A DNA stretch of 64,000 bases, taken from Escarpia spicata. Its lineage: Eukaryota; Annelida; Polychaeta; Sabellida; Siboglinidae. Made by a program: the position numbers and the translations under genes. Positions 23,881-35,750 of this stretch are shown piece after piece. The notes beneath the pieces are model-generated. The model did not search any database and was not told the origin of the DNA. It worked only from the letters and a program-made list of their open reading frames with translations. The DNA lies in assembly GCA_963995525.1 (NCBI GenBank), contig OZ023213.1:43578474-43642473 (forward strand), given 5' to 3'. Positions within the stretch are counted from its first letter, which is position 1. Every line of letters begins with the position of its first letter.

Positions 23881-26714
23881 TATATACATAATTACAATAA
23901 GACGGTTTTCCAATGACCAACTTATCAATCTTTACTATAAATTAGGAAACATGTGCTTCTGAGCTTGGTTTCCGAGATATAGGCGCAAAAAAAGTTACCT
24001 CATCATTTTTGGCGGGGGAAACGTCAGTGGATTGTCCTACGTATTTTTGCTTGGCTGCAAAAACACCACAGTAACCACTTTCTTTCCATGACATTTCACG
24101 TTATCGGTTGAAAAATGAAAAGTGCCCATACTGTTTTCTGGATGGCGCCTTCGGTGCCATTTCGATTTATTTAGAGAATGTCCACCTGCGGCGTTTAGTG
24201 TTACTATCAATGAATCTACATTGTTATTTAAACAAACAGTGTAAATTCCACAAGAATAAAACTCAATAATAATATATTACAACTCAGGGTATTTAACATA
24301 TCGAATTAAGATCATATAAAGGAAATAATTATAGTGTATTTGAAAGGATGGGAACAGAAACTCCATTGGGATTATACTATCCATTATTCAAATTCAAAGT
24401 GTCACCAAATTCTTGGCAATCGCTTCGACATTACGGAACTTACCCGACGGTGCGAATTACCCGAACTTGCTCTGCACCTTGCGTGACTGCCATGCTGCGT
24501 GACAGGGCATATCGCCCCCCGACGTGGGAGGGGTTCACCACCGCATTTCCGTTCGCCGCATCCTTGGAGCCCGACATCGCGTCTCGCGTCGACAGTGAAT
24601 ACGTGAAACAAAACGACGATAGACAATGGAGCAGACGACAGGCACATGTCCCGATAACACCGATATAATGTCGGCGTTATCACGCGAAATGTCAAGACAA
24701 GTATTCAAAGTTGTATCAATCAACTAATTTCATCACCATGTCTGCCACGGGATATAGAGCGATATATCCCGATCAAATAGAAAGATACCGTTAAAGTGAC
24801 AATTGGTTATGCGCTGATAATCTATCGAGTATATTCAAACCTATCGAATTTTGCCTTCTGGTGAGACACGCGGTGCCGGATCTGTCTTTAATGGTGACAG
24901 ATAAATCCAACCAAGAATACTTTTTTTATATTTATGTAGGTGGAGCGAATGTCCAATACATCATGTCGAATTCGTAGAGCTGGGATCTTTTTGTCTCGGT
25001 TGTTTTAGTTTTACAATTCGTGCCCATTTGCCGTTTCTTTCGATCAATTCAGTCATTAAAACATTGGTATAAAAACAACAAAACAACAACGAAAAATGTA
25101 TGCGTTCTCTTACGGTCTACATAATGATATATTGCATATGTATAAATATATTCTTTGAAATATTAATGATGCCACTTCTATCATCGGGTCACCTTATCAT
25201 CCGTCGATGTTATTTATTTAGTTAAGTGAAATACACTAGCTAAATACACAATACAATATTGTGCATTTCCCCATTCTCAAATTTACATTTATCGTCAATT
25301 CATGATGTTAATCATACCTAAATTAGAACAAAGAGGCTACAATAATAACAAAAAACACCGCCAATAATGTCAGCGTCAGTATGTTAGTTATATTTATAGT
25401 GTTAGTCTCCAATTCCAAATTAATTGGAAGGCACTATTTGTTGAAACACTTTTGAGATTTTAATGTTGTAAATTATTATCCTTAAAATAATATTACTTAG
25501 ATGTACCGCGTATGCCTGTTAATATACGTATACGTTCATGTCAATAAATGATATACTTGCAGTTCGCTACCTTCCATAAAATTAGCTATTTTCCTTTGTC
25601 AGATTAAACACATTTTGTCATTCGGTCGTTTCAATACCTTTATTCCGTGTGTTTTTGTTACATGTTGAGTCAACACGATGTTTTACAAAGCCCAGTAGGC
25701 CTAATATGAATCCAGTACATTCACTAACAACTATTTTCAAGTGGCAACTGACTAGTCTATCAACCGGACTAGTATAAATTTTTAATTTTACGACCTGACA
25801 ATTGTATGACTGTTCAATTAATTCGCTTATTGGCAGACTCAAGGCTCATTTGCACTGTGTTGTCACCGATCGCTGATTTATTATTAATCTCTTGGCACCG
25901 TTATGCATGATTGCACAGTAAACGTCACAAATTACTACACGTGAAGCTCCCCCAGAACAGGCCCTATCAAATGTTACATGTGACGAGTGCAATACTGAAT
26001 TACTTTTATCAAAGCTTTCTGATGGGATATCCACGGCGGAAATGTCTCACTTGCACTGGATGTTGTATTGTGACATATTCACCCGGCCGAAAAAACACCG
26101 AACCCGCTGCACCGGAAACATCCGAATGTCGGCCGTTCCAAAACAAGACAGTTTTGCTGTCGCACCTCCTGTGATATAACAATCAGCTGTCATGAGATGT
26201 CTATCTCATCAATTCGCGCCAGCGTCCGGCATCAGACAACGGTGCGATGGCGACACATTTTGTGCCCCTTTGTGTATTGATCAGTTGATACATACCCGCT
26301 TTGTGGTCGGTCGCGCCACCAGTCAAACATGGCGCCCCGCACTTCCGTTTGGACAGCAAACAACAAAACTCGTATTTAGAACCTCCCAATACAAATAATG
26401 AATTAACTGTGTAACCGACAAGGTGCAATCTGAATGGGAAAGTGTATTTATTCAATGTATAATTCTATTAGAATCAATGATATCATCAAGGGTGAAATGA
26501 TTGTTGTAAGACAACGGTGGGAGATTGTACATTGTCACTCTAGAATGTGAACATATGTGCAACTTAACATTTCAAAATCAAAGATTATTAATACAGTGTT
26601 GGTCCATTTTTTTGCACAATTGTGTTTTGATTTTTTTTTACATCTACATTTGAAAGAACATTTCTAAAATGTCTGACTCTTTAAATACATAAACATATCG
26701 TTTTTCACGGGAGT
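23881..26714. other. No gene recognised
   Basis: AT-rich apart from GC patches at 24440-24660 and 25970-26360, where short incidental frames occur on both strands. No conserved domain, splice-site pair, RNA gene or mobile element was recognised. Confidence 0.4.
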
Positions 26715-27110
26715 CCATATTCCACAGCACATTCCACAGTGGTACATGGAGTGATAGTCACCGGTAAATGGACAAAACCCCACTGGTAACAAACACTAGG
26801 ACATAACCCCACTGGGCATAAGCCAATTCGGATATAACCACACCCCACACGTGTCTCAGTGAAGTGAAAATTAATGCCAAAAATTCAACAATTCTAATGA
26901 ACATTTTGTAATCACATGACCAATCTCTTCAATCTGAAATACGTATTATTATTTTGTAATAAAACAATATTGTTTATTCTGCTGAAGGATTATTACTAGA
27001 ATGGTGTTGTGTCCTAAAGTTTCATGAATAAGTGGGGTTCTGTCCAGTGGGGTATCGTCCAGTGGGATTATGTCCGAGTGGCGTTATGTCTTGGATTCCC
27101 ATAAACCACG
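26712..27110. repeat. Foldback of a 17-bp repeat (GGACATAACCCCACTGG type)
   Basis: Left side (26712-26850): about five plus-orientation units such as GGACAAAACCCCACTGG and GGACATAACCCCACTGG, beginning at GGGAGTCCA. Right side (27030-27105): the same unit on the other strand (CCAGTGGGATTATGTCC and relatives), ending TGGATTCCC. The ends are therefore inverted and contain subterminal tandem units. This resembles a non-autonomous element with repeat-bearing inverted ends. No clear target-site duplication is visible. A related field lies at 60290-60660. Confidence 0.7.
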
Positions 27111-27237
27111 TTGTCTGTTTAATGACAGGTCCTGAAGGTACATTGTTGTTATTCTAAAACGTATAAGGCCTATTCCTTTTGCACAAGTATATAATACGCA
27201 TAAACAGATTTATGAAAGTTAAACCATTTCCTGTATT

Positions 27238-28682
27238 ACGAAAACTGCCAACTTCATAGTGTTAACATATATTCAGGTGTACACTGTCGCCAGCAGTGTA
27301 CAACTGCCAACACTTAACATGATGCCAACACTTAACATTGTGTTGGCAGTGTACAACTGCCAACTTCGTAGTGTTAACATATATTCAGGTGTACACTGCC
27401 GCCAGCAGTGGACAACTGCCAACACTTAACATGATGCCAACACTTAACATTGTGTTGGCAGTGTACAACTGCCAACTTCGTAGTGTTAACATATATTCAG
27501 TTGTACACTGTCGCCAGCAGTGGACAACTGCCAACACTTAACATGATGCCAACACTTAACATTGTGTTGGCAGTGTACAACTGCCAACTTCGTAGTGTTA
27601 ACATATATTCAGGTGTACACTGTCGCCAGCAGTGAACAACTGCCAACTTCATAGTGTTAACATATATTCAGATGTACACTGCCGCCAGCAGTGGACAACT
27701 GCCAACACTTAACATGATGCCAACACTTAACATTGTGTTGGCAGTGTACAACTGCCAACTTCGTAGTGTTAACATATATTCAGGTGTACACTGTCGCCAG
27801 CAGTGAACAACTGCCAACTTCATAGTGTTAACATATATTCAGATGTACACTGCCGCCAGCAGTGGACAACTGCCAACACTTAACATGATGCCAACACTTA
27901 ACATTGTGTTGGCAGTGTACAACTGCCAACTTCGTAGTGTTAACATATATTCAGGTGTACACTGTCGCCAGCAGTGTACATCTACCAACTTCGTAGTGTT
28001 AACATATATTCAGGTGTACACTGTCGCCAGCAGTGTACAACTGCCAACTTCGTAGTGTTAACATATATTCAGGTGTACACTGTCGCCAGCAGTGGACAAC
28101 TGCCAACTTCGTAGTGTTAACATATATTCAGGTGTACACTGTCGCCAGCAGTGGACAACTGCCAACACTTAACATGATGCCAACACTTAACATTGTGTTG
28201 GCAGTGTACAACTGCCAACTTCGTAGTGTTAACATATATTCAGGTGTACACTGTCGCCAGTAGTGTACAACTGCCAACTTCGTAGTGTTAACATATATTC
28301 AGGTGTACACTGCCGCCAGCAGTGTACAACTGCTAACTTCGTAGTGTTAACATATATTCAGGTGTACACTGTCGCCAGCAGTGGACAACTGCCAACTTCG
28401 TAGTGTTAACATATATTCAGGTGTACACTGCCGCCAGCAGTATACAACTGCCAGCTTGCTAGTGTTAACATATATTCAGGTGTACACTGTCGCCAGTAGT
28501 GTACAACTGCCAACTTCGTAGTGTTAACATATATTCAGGTGTACACTGCCGCCAGCAGTGTACAACTGCCAGCTTGCTAGTGTTAACATATATTCAGGTG
28601 TACACTACCGCCAGCAGTATACAACTGCCAACTTCGTAGTGTTAACATTACATTCAGGTGTACACTGCCGCAAGCGTGCATA
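27238..28682. repeat. Two-unit satellite array (A = 59 bp, B = 53 bp), about 25 units
   Basis: Unit A (59 bp) carries ACTGCCAACTTCGTAGTG, GTTAACATATATTCAGGTG and CACTGTCGCCAGCAGTG. Unit B (53 bp) carries ACTGCCAACACTTAACATG and GCCAACACTTAACATTGTG and ends TTGGCAGTG. I count about 19 A and 6 B units in the order ABABABAABAABAAAAB then eight A. A and B share the first 12 bp, and AB pairs give a 112-bp period. Each B-A junction contains GTTGGCAG - 7 nt - CTGCCAAC, a perfect 8-bp stem (for example 27342-27364). Copies differ by only a few bases until about 28430, after which A units diverge more. Confidence 0.95.
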
Positions 28683-28899
28683 CACACTGCGTGCACATTT
28701 TAATGGCGAAATCAGAGGAAACAAAATCTTCAGGTGAGATCAAAGGACACAAAATTATCGTGTAATTACTGAAGACGAAGTTATACAAGACTTCGGTAAA
28801 AACATGCAGTAGATTAATATATTATTGATACATTGAATATATAAAGTCTGATAGTTTTTTTAACATTAAATTATGTCAGTTTTTTTATATGGTGCCGTA

Positions 28900-29092
28900 T
28901 TCAGTCTATTTCAAACTATTTGTACATAAATACCCACATTATCTATAGCCAGATGCTCATACGACTGAGTGAAATAATGTCGAGTGAAGGGAATTTACCC
29001 AAGATTCGAACGGCTATAAAAGGATTCGATACTGGAATCTCTCGATTGAGAGTGCACCCCTCTGAACACTTCGGCACCACTCCACATACTTC
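28900..29092 (-). mobile_element. tRNA-derived SINE, 3'-truncated copy
   Basis: On the minus strand, a tRNA-like head starts near 29088 (TGGTGCCGAAGTGTTCAGAG, then CACTCTCAATCGAGAGATTCC and a box-B-like TATCGAATCC). The body matches the 35424 copy: GGGTAAATTCCCTTCACT, TTTCACTCAGTCGTATGA, CTGGCTATAGAT and GGGTATTTATGTAC. Similarity stops near 28905, before the TGCTTCCCAG landmark, so the 3' half is missing. Confidence 0.75.
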
Positions 29093-30714
29093 ATCTCTTT
29101 CAATATAATTTAATATTTTAACGGCCCAAGTGTATTTTATGGAGCGACAATTTTAACTAATATACTTTAACCATTATAACCTTTTATGTTTATGATACTA
29201 TTCGAATTGAAGTATTCTGTAATTAAGCTCATAATAGTCTAATCACCTGAAGAACACAAATATAATATATATATATATATATATATATTATTGGTTTATT
29301 CCTGTTGCGAAGAACATCTGTATATAACATTCCGTCATTCAAAGCTAGTCAACTGGAGTTTTCAATTAAACACCATAAATAAAACAGTCAAGTTATGTCA
29401 ATTATGCTAAGACAGGAACTATGTGATATGGTGAATGGGCTCCCGAAGTACATGGACCGACGTTCATTTACCACGGTGTTGAAAATGGCCCCCGTGTACA
29501 ATTTACTTTTTTATTTGTTCAGTGAGTTAGAAGTGGTTCGTTGGTTTATAGCTGTAGGCCTATAGAACCCATATGCTATAACAAAAACAAAACTCTAAAC
29601 ACATAAATCACTAAACACATAAACAGTTACATTGTTACAAGAGCGTCCATTATCACCCCGGTCAGTTGACCACGGGGGTGCTTTTACAAACTCACACCAG
29701 ATTAATATAATTTGAAAGAAGAGGCGCACTCGCCATCGTGTTAAGTGTCCGCTGCTAGTGTTTGAATTGTGGAACAAAGATCAAATCCCACTGACAGCGG
29801 ACTCAATCGCCTGATTAAATTTCTTTTTTTGTGTGTAATTACTATAATAAAATGAATACTCATCGCTGACGAATGATCCATTTTTAAACTACACGCATCA
29901 TTGTTAATTTCATTTCAGTATCGGACAGCCATGATATTTCACAACATTTACTTTGTTTGGTGTTTCGTCCGCTAGTCTTTGGTTCGTTTCTTGTGAGTTT
30001 TTGTTATAAAACAAACCACCATAGTTACATGTCAATACAAGTCGACCATTCTACGTTCTATATAGACGTACTTATTCTTCAGTCCCACATTGCCCGGAGC
30101 TACACACATATTGGGGTTATCAAAAGCAAGCGGAAACGACGCATGTCATGTTGATGTGCGACCTTAGGCGAGGCGGTTGTACGCTCTGATTGTTAGCAAC
30201 ACCCAACTCTCTGCAGCGATATCAAACACGTAGATCGTTATAAATATCAGAACGACGACAACGTCACGCCTATGCAGACAGAGAATAATACACAGAAATC
30301 ATGCCTGGCGGATAATGGAATGATTTCTGTCGTTAGTCCTTGGTACCTAGGGCGTAAGCTTTTAAGTCGCGCCAGCCTGAGGACTTCGTAACGATGTTTA
30401 CCACCGTTCTGTGACAATGCAGTCAACTGATTGTGTGTAATCACTACCCTCAGGTTTTACAAGAAGAAAGCTCCAATACAGTCTACTTGCGTAGTTGTCT
30501 GTATTTTGGCTTGTTAAGCGCAAGAGAGAAACGTCTTATAGTTGTTGTTATTCATAACAAAGTTTGCTGCCAATGATAATGCGGTGTAAATTAAACGGAT
30601 AGCTATAGGCCTACATGCAGGGATTACTCTAATCGAAGGCTACCATTATATACATTTATACTGCAATGTACTGTGTATATAGAGATATGCAACATGCCTA
30701 CTTTATTACATGTG
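29093..30714. other. No gene recognised
   Basis: A TA run at 29262-29288. Otherwise mixed, mostly AT-rich sequence with short incidental frames. Confidence 0.4.
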
Positions 30715-30813
30715 TGTGTGTGCGTGCGTGTGCGCGTGTGCGTGCGTGCGTGCGTGCGCGCGTGTGTGTGTCCGCGAGTATATATGTGTGCGTGAATAAA
30801 CTTAATCACATGG

Positions 30814-30858
<45 letters not shown>
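30712..30858. repeat. TGCG/TG-rich tract and TA microsatellite
   Basis: 30712-30790 is TG/CG alternating repeat. 30817-30858 is a TA run that abuts the hairpin described next. Confidence 0.95.
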
Positions 30859-30861
<3 letters not shown>

Positions 30862-30972
30862 CTTAAATCGATATCGACTGCTATGTTATCCTCGGGAATA
30901 AAACGTGACCAATATCTAGATTCTACGTCACTCCCGAGGATAACATGGCCGTCGGTATCAATTTAAGATTAT
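30857..30972. repeat. Hairpin-forming inverted repeat next to TA microsatellite
   Basis: Left arm 30857-30897 and right arm 30932-30972 are reverse complements at about 37 of 41 positions by eye. Shared wording is TATGTTATCCTCGGGA on the left and TCCCGAGGATAACATG on the right, with AATCTTAAAT / ATTTAAGATT at the ends. The loop is about 34 nt. This is pre-miRNA-sized but also fits a small MITE inserted at TA-rich DNA. Confidence 0.85.
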
Positions 30973-31640
30973 TGTATAACTATCATAATAAATGTGTGTG
31001 TCAGTTGCTGACGTGCACGCTAAAAGTCTTTCAACACCTCAGGCATTGAAGATTCGCAACGCCATCGAAACTCGCACGCAACGACTCAATGAACACATTG
31101 ATATGTAATTAATTATATATGTCCGTTGCCGCTAGAGCCGGACCGCGCCCCGTGCTGTGTAATTGGCCCAATCAATGCGAGAGAGGTAAGTGTGACGGAC
31201 CAGCAGCGGCGCGTCGTGGTCATAGTCCACCGCCTGCCCGGTCCCGTACTTGTCACGTCGCCACAAGGACGGCTGGGTAGTGATTACTAAGTAGCCACGT
31301 CTCTCCCACGCCCAGCCACATCCCTCCACATAACCAGCCTTGTCGCCTGTCGTCTTGTCTTTGTCGCCGTTCGCGGGGGGCTTTGTCGCCGCTGGCCAAT
31401 CGCAATGGACACCTTTCATTTAAGGTATCTAAGCTGCCCGAAGAGCCGCACAGTACCGCGACGCCATCATCACGCGATTAAACATTGCGTCACCTGTCGC
31501 TTTGATGACGTCATCTTACGTCGTCACAAAGACGCAGACGTCAATCATGCGAAAGCTAGTGTGGTTATGATGAGAGGGGGCGCCTCGCTCACCCACAGGG
31601 GGCGCCTCGCTCACAGCTACCGGTACTCTCGAAATATATT
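30973..31640. other. No gene recognised; GC-rich block with a short direct repeat
   Basis: 31120-31620 is GC-rich. GGGGGCGCCTCGCTCAC occurs twice (about 31576-31592 and 31597-31613). No exon is recognised. Confidence 0.4.
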
Positions 31641-31654
31641 AAATAAAGAACGAG

Positions 31655-31684
31655 ATTCATTCATTCATTCATTCATCTACAACT

Positions 31685-31736
<52 letters not shown>
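31655..31736. repeat. ATTC repeat and TA microsatellite
   Basis: About five ATTC units (31656-31676) are followed by a TA run of about 45 bp (31689-31734). Confidence 0.97.
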
Positions 31737-31739
<3 letters not shown>

Positions 31740-31798
31740 AACAAAGAAAAGCACACAATGCAACACACATTTTACAATAGTTAGTCTATGTTGGGAGG

Positions 31799-31833
31799 CT
31801 CTCACTAAGGCTCAAAAGCCGCTAGCGTGAGAG
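31799..31833. other. Small stem-loop
   Basis: CTCTCACTAAGGCT and AGCCGCTAGCGTGAGAG can pair into an imperfect stem with an AAA-type loop. No function is implied by context. Confidence 0.45.
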
Positions 31834-32300
31834 TCACCCACGGGAAAAGAAATTTAGTGCAATTAGTCAATTAAACATAGTAAATGATTATTCAGTAAGA
31901 CTACTTTTATGACATTCATATCCATATTCTCCTACTGTGGTGCATACCATAAAACTATGAAGTGATTCGGTAGAATATATACAAGTTCGCCATAATCCAG
32001 CACAATAATTATGAGCCGACATATGATTTATCAATGGCTGTTTAATTTCATAGGAAAACACTTCATTGGAGAACAGAATACCATGCTCGGTTTAGACTAA
32101 AATATAGTTTGGTTTTAGTCGCAGTGAAAGACGAGAGACGACACAAATACAAATAGGTTATTATAAGCGGAGGCAGGTTAAATCTTCATAACCAGGGCTG
32201 TTCTGGTTCGGGAATACACACGGAAATCGGCCTATTAGTAAAAAGAAGATACAATTAAGAAATCTTTGTGGTTTCGAATCAATTTATGCAAATACAACCG
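31834..32300. other. No gene recognised
   Basis: AT-rich sequence downstream (on minus) of the retrotransposon remnant. It may contain that element's 3' UTR, but nothing marks the end. Confidence 0.35.
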
Positions 32301-33075
32301 TGTAGGCTGTTTATTATATAATAAAAAGTATCCACTTTAAAAAATTACAGATTATTGTTTTGCCTACATGTATAGCAATTAGCAGTTGTGCAAGTCTCTT
32401 GGTATTAATCCAACATTTCTTCAGATATAAAGAGAAACCGTGAAGACTATGAATATTGACTTTTTCCGTAATTCTAGGTGGCATGTTTCTGAGTAGAGTT
32501 GGCAGGTAGTATCTTATACACTTTCTGGCTCGGGAGGTTCGGCTGTACGGAATAGAGATGTAATGACTTTGCCTAGTGTGATGGCCATGGTGTGTGGTAT
32601 TTAGTAAAAATAAAGATACAGATTTATAGTAAGAAGGAACGATACTATTCACAAATTTGTGATGAAATATCAGACATTTTTGCGTGAAAATGTCGTCGAC
32701 TTTCAATAAGTTTAATGATTTCATTAGAGGTTCTGTATGGAAATTATATTCGCTATGGGTTATAATTCGTATCGCCCTTTTATGCAATTTCGAAATTCTG
32801 TTTGAATTAAAGCCCCACAATAAAATACTATAATTTGAAGTGTGGCGCAATTAAGGAATTGTACATTATCTTTAGAGCACATGTTATCGCTTTTCTTATA
32901 CAGAGGAATAACGTTAGCAATTTTTAGTTTATGTGGAAATATATCTTTTTTTGTAACATGTTTGAATATAAAAATGAACCTAGATTTGTCCTTTAGATAG
33001 CTGGTAAATGCCCTATGTTGTCTATTAAAGGATATCTTTTCAGCCAGTTTACTGCCAATATTTACAAACAATTAT
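32300..33075 (-). mobile_element. Jockey-like non-LTR retrotransposon remnant with large internal deletions
   Basis: The minus strand from 33071 encodes the linker upstream of reverse transcriptase (FVNIGSKLAEKI, FTSYLKDKSRFIF, VTKKDI), then jumps to an RT N-terminal motif (FPHKLKIANVIPLYKK). From about 32850 it continues in another frame with the post-RT thumb region (YSILLWGFNSNRISKLHKRA, HTEPLMKSLNLLKVDDIF, KCLIFHHKFVNSIVPSYY). Roughly 60 residues are missing between the first two blocks, and about 200, including the catalytic palm, before the third. The element is dead. The 178-codon frame left at its 3' end is a relic, not a host gene. Confidence 0.85.
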
Positions 33076-35095
33076 AAATGAAGTCACGGAAATAAAGTCA
33101 CGGTCTTGGCCAGGAAAAAATTTGCAGGAAATAACAGTCGCAACATAGTTTTATTCGAAAACTATACTACTAAATGCAAAGTCTTGAATAGTTTCATTAA
33201 TAATTGGGCATAACAAAGCTTGATGACCAAAATGAACACTCGGACGCAACTCTGTCACGATATATAACATGTTCATTGATAATTGAGCATAAGTGGGATT
33301 TATAAGTGTTTTTTTTACTAAAGCTGTGTATTGATTCTGAATCAGAATCATATTTGTTCTCTCCCAATTAGACTATAAGATAATATACAGCTTTTTTTAA
33401 CAAATGTATATAATATGGGTGTTATAAATCATATTAACAATAGACAAAAGACAAACATTTTCAGAGTTTACAATATGCTGTGTAATATAAGAAATACAAT
33501 TACAAGAATGTAAAACATTTAATGTTTTTATGTATTGAGTTTTGATGATTAAAATGAATATTCCACTCCAGTGTATTTAATATTAATAGTTCAACTAATA
33601 TCAGAAATACAAAGAAAAATATTTGTAAATTTTCCAAATACATGACCATGTGTTTGAGCGTGCGCATGTGCGTCCATGGGTATGTGTTCGTGTCCCTATC
33701 CCTGTCTCTGCGTGCTTCTCTAAGAGAGCGAGAGTGAAAGCGAGGGCGAGAGCGACAAAGCGACAGAATGACACGGCGACACGGCGACACGGCGACATCG
33801 CGAAGAGAGAAATCCAATAACAACCTCGTCAATGTTGTCAGAAGCGTGAGTCCTTGATCCCGTAAACAGATTAAGACGCATTAGCGGTCGAGTGTCGAAG
33901 GCACACACTCGCCACGGTCTCAGCCACCGGCTAACCTGCTTCGACCCATATCTGCATGCCGAGCTTAAGTTTATTTAAACCTTCATCAATTATCCACCGC
34001 TGACCGCATTACCGGAGAAAGAATCTCTTTGGCGTAGCAAGGTCGTGACGCGAACGTTGCCTAATCACGTGATTTATTCGAACGAGTTCAACGCGTGCAG
34101 GTTCCGTACTAAACACCACAAATTAGTGGGTCGTCTGTTTTATCTGTGATCGATATGTACGCGAGTCCGAGACGAATTGTCTGCGATGCTGTATTCGTTC
34201 TGTCGTTAACGCTGTCCAGGGCGCGACAGGCGATCGACGATTGCGATACATTTGATAATTTCCGCGATCTCGGCACTCGTGAAGAATAAACGGTAATTGG
34301 CGTTTCCCGGTTAACGACGTGGTAAAATTATCGCCGCTCTGCTGGTCTCCTGACGCGCCGAGCGGCAAACCATGCAGCAGCAACAGCAGCGATATAGTGA
34401 GCTCGATCGCTTCGGTTACGTGATAAAGTGTGATTCACAAGATTAACAATAGGAATAATTTATAATTCATTAACAAAATCAGGGTGGATATATAAACGCA
34501 CATAATTGACGATGATGTGATACCGAACGCGATTCAAGGCAGTCTTTTTTATTTAATGTTCTTAATCCTAAAATAAAAATATTGAAGGTCTACTGCCCGC
34601 CCGAATTGCATTAAATAAGCCTGAATTCGAATATATTCAACTTATAAAAAATCTTATGGTAGTAAACACATTTTATTACCAGTGTTACGGAGGCCGGGAG
34701 GCTAGCCTGCAGGTGCTCTATAGTGTTCACTTGGTTCACACACACTCAACACCTGATTCAGTTAACTTCCTGCTAATAATTACAAAGCTGGTACGAACGG
34801 ATGATTCCGTGTAACGCCTAAGTTTCATCAAAAAGAATAGAAGGATTTTTTGGTTTCATACAAACGAATATGGGGGTGGTTGCTAGATGTGTGCGCAGCT
34901 AAAGACTATCCATATATAAGAGCGAGAACTGCGGAGAAGAACGAATTACTGACAGTGACGCAATGATGGGATGAAATGCTTTGACAGAAATAAGTTGGGA
35001 CTAACTGTTAAAATGTTGGTTAGAAATGCTAGGGTATTTCAGGAATGTGGCTGAATACCACTCGAATGAAGCCACTCAAACACAGACAACAACAA
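33076..35095. other. No gene recognised
   Basis: A purine-rich GAGAGCGA / ACGGCGAC repeat patch lies at 33722-33800. 33850-34400 is moderately GC-rich. About 34586-34625 (AAGGTCTACTGCCCGCCCG) resembles 43228-43262 and the reverse complement of 7940s, a possible dispersed repeat. No exon recognised. Confidence 0.4.
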
Positions 35096-35097
35096 CG

Positions 35098-35098
<1 letters not shown>

Positions 35099-35178
<80 letters not shown>

Positions 35179-35185
35179 TAAGCTT

Positions 35186-35216
<31 letters not shown>

Positions 35217-35310
35217 AATTAATGTACACATACACACATATATATATATATATATACGTATATATATATATATATATATATATATACGTTCATATATATA
35301 TATATATTAT
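35099..35310. repeat. TA microsatellite field
   Basis: Long TA runs separated by short spacers such as AAGCTTACACACA and AATTAATGTACACATACACACA. Confidence 0.97.
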
Positions 35311-35423
35311 ATTAATGTCTAAATAAACTTCTAAAGAGTCCAGAGAGACCAGTTGGAATATTCATTTAACGTCCTCAACGAATACATGTAAGACATAGTG
35401 TGTAGTGGTATCTTATATCCTAC

Positions 35424-35750
35424 GTGGAGCGCAGTAGCTCACCGGTAAGAGCTCCGGACTCAACTGAGAGAACGCGGGTTCGAATCCTGTGCGGCGGTGT
35501 AGAACCTTGGGCAAGTTCGTTTACTCTATATTGCTTCAGTTCACTCAGCTGTATGACTGAGTACCTGGCTATAGACATAGGTGGATATTTGTGTACGAAG
35601 CCTTCGCGTATTAATTGCAGCGTGGCTGAATGCTTCCCAGAGAAGTGTAGATGGTGTTCGCTTGAACAGGTCTGCCAGGGAGTAAAGTGTAAAGCGCTTT
35701 GAGCAGTCCTGAGGACTGGATACTGCGCTATACAAGAACTTACCTTTACA
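35424..35750 (+). mobile_element. tRNA-derived SINE, best-preserved copy
   Basis: A tRNA-like head has box A (TAGCTCACCGG, 35435-35445) and a perfect box B (GGTTCGAATCC, 35477-35487), the internal RNA polymerase III promoter of tRNA-derived SINEs. The ~250-bp unrelated body carries TTGCTTCAGTTCACTCAGC, GAGTACCTGGCTATAGACAT, TGAATGCTTCCCAGAGAAGT and GGTCTGCCAGGGAGTAAAG. The 3' end reads AAAGCGCTTTGAGCAGTCC and GCGCTATACAAGAACTTA, of a type shared with LINE tails. Length is about 325 bp. Two more copies lie at 11191 and 28900. It is not a functional tRNA gene: there is no acceptor-stem pairing after box B. Confidence 0.92.

Noticed and set aside
24348..24668. 106-codon frame in a GC patch
   Set aside because: No family resemblance, and an equally long frame lies on the other strand, as expected in GC-rich DNA.
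27238..28682. Regularly spaced repeats considered as a CRISPR array
   Set aside because: Units are contiguous, with no unique spacers, and the setting is an animal genome. It is a satellite.
35424..35500. Functional tRNA gene
   Set aside because: Boxes A and B are good, but the sequence after box B does not close an acceptor stem and continues into a body shared with two other copies. It is a SINE.
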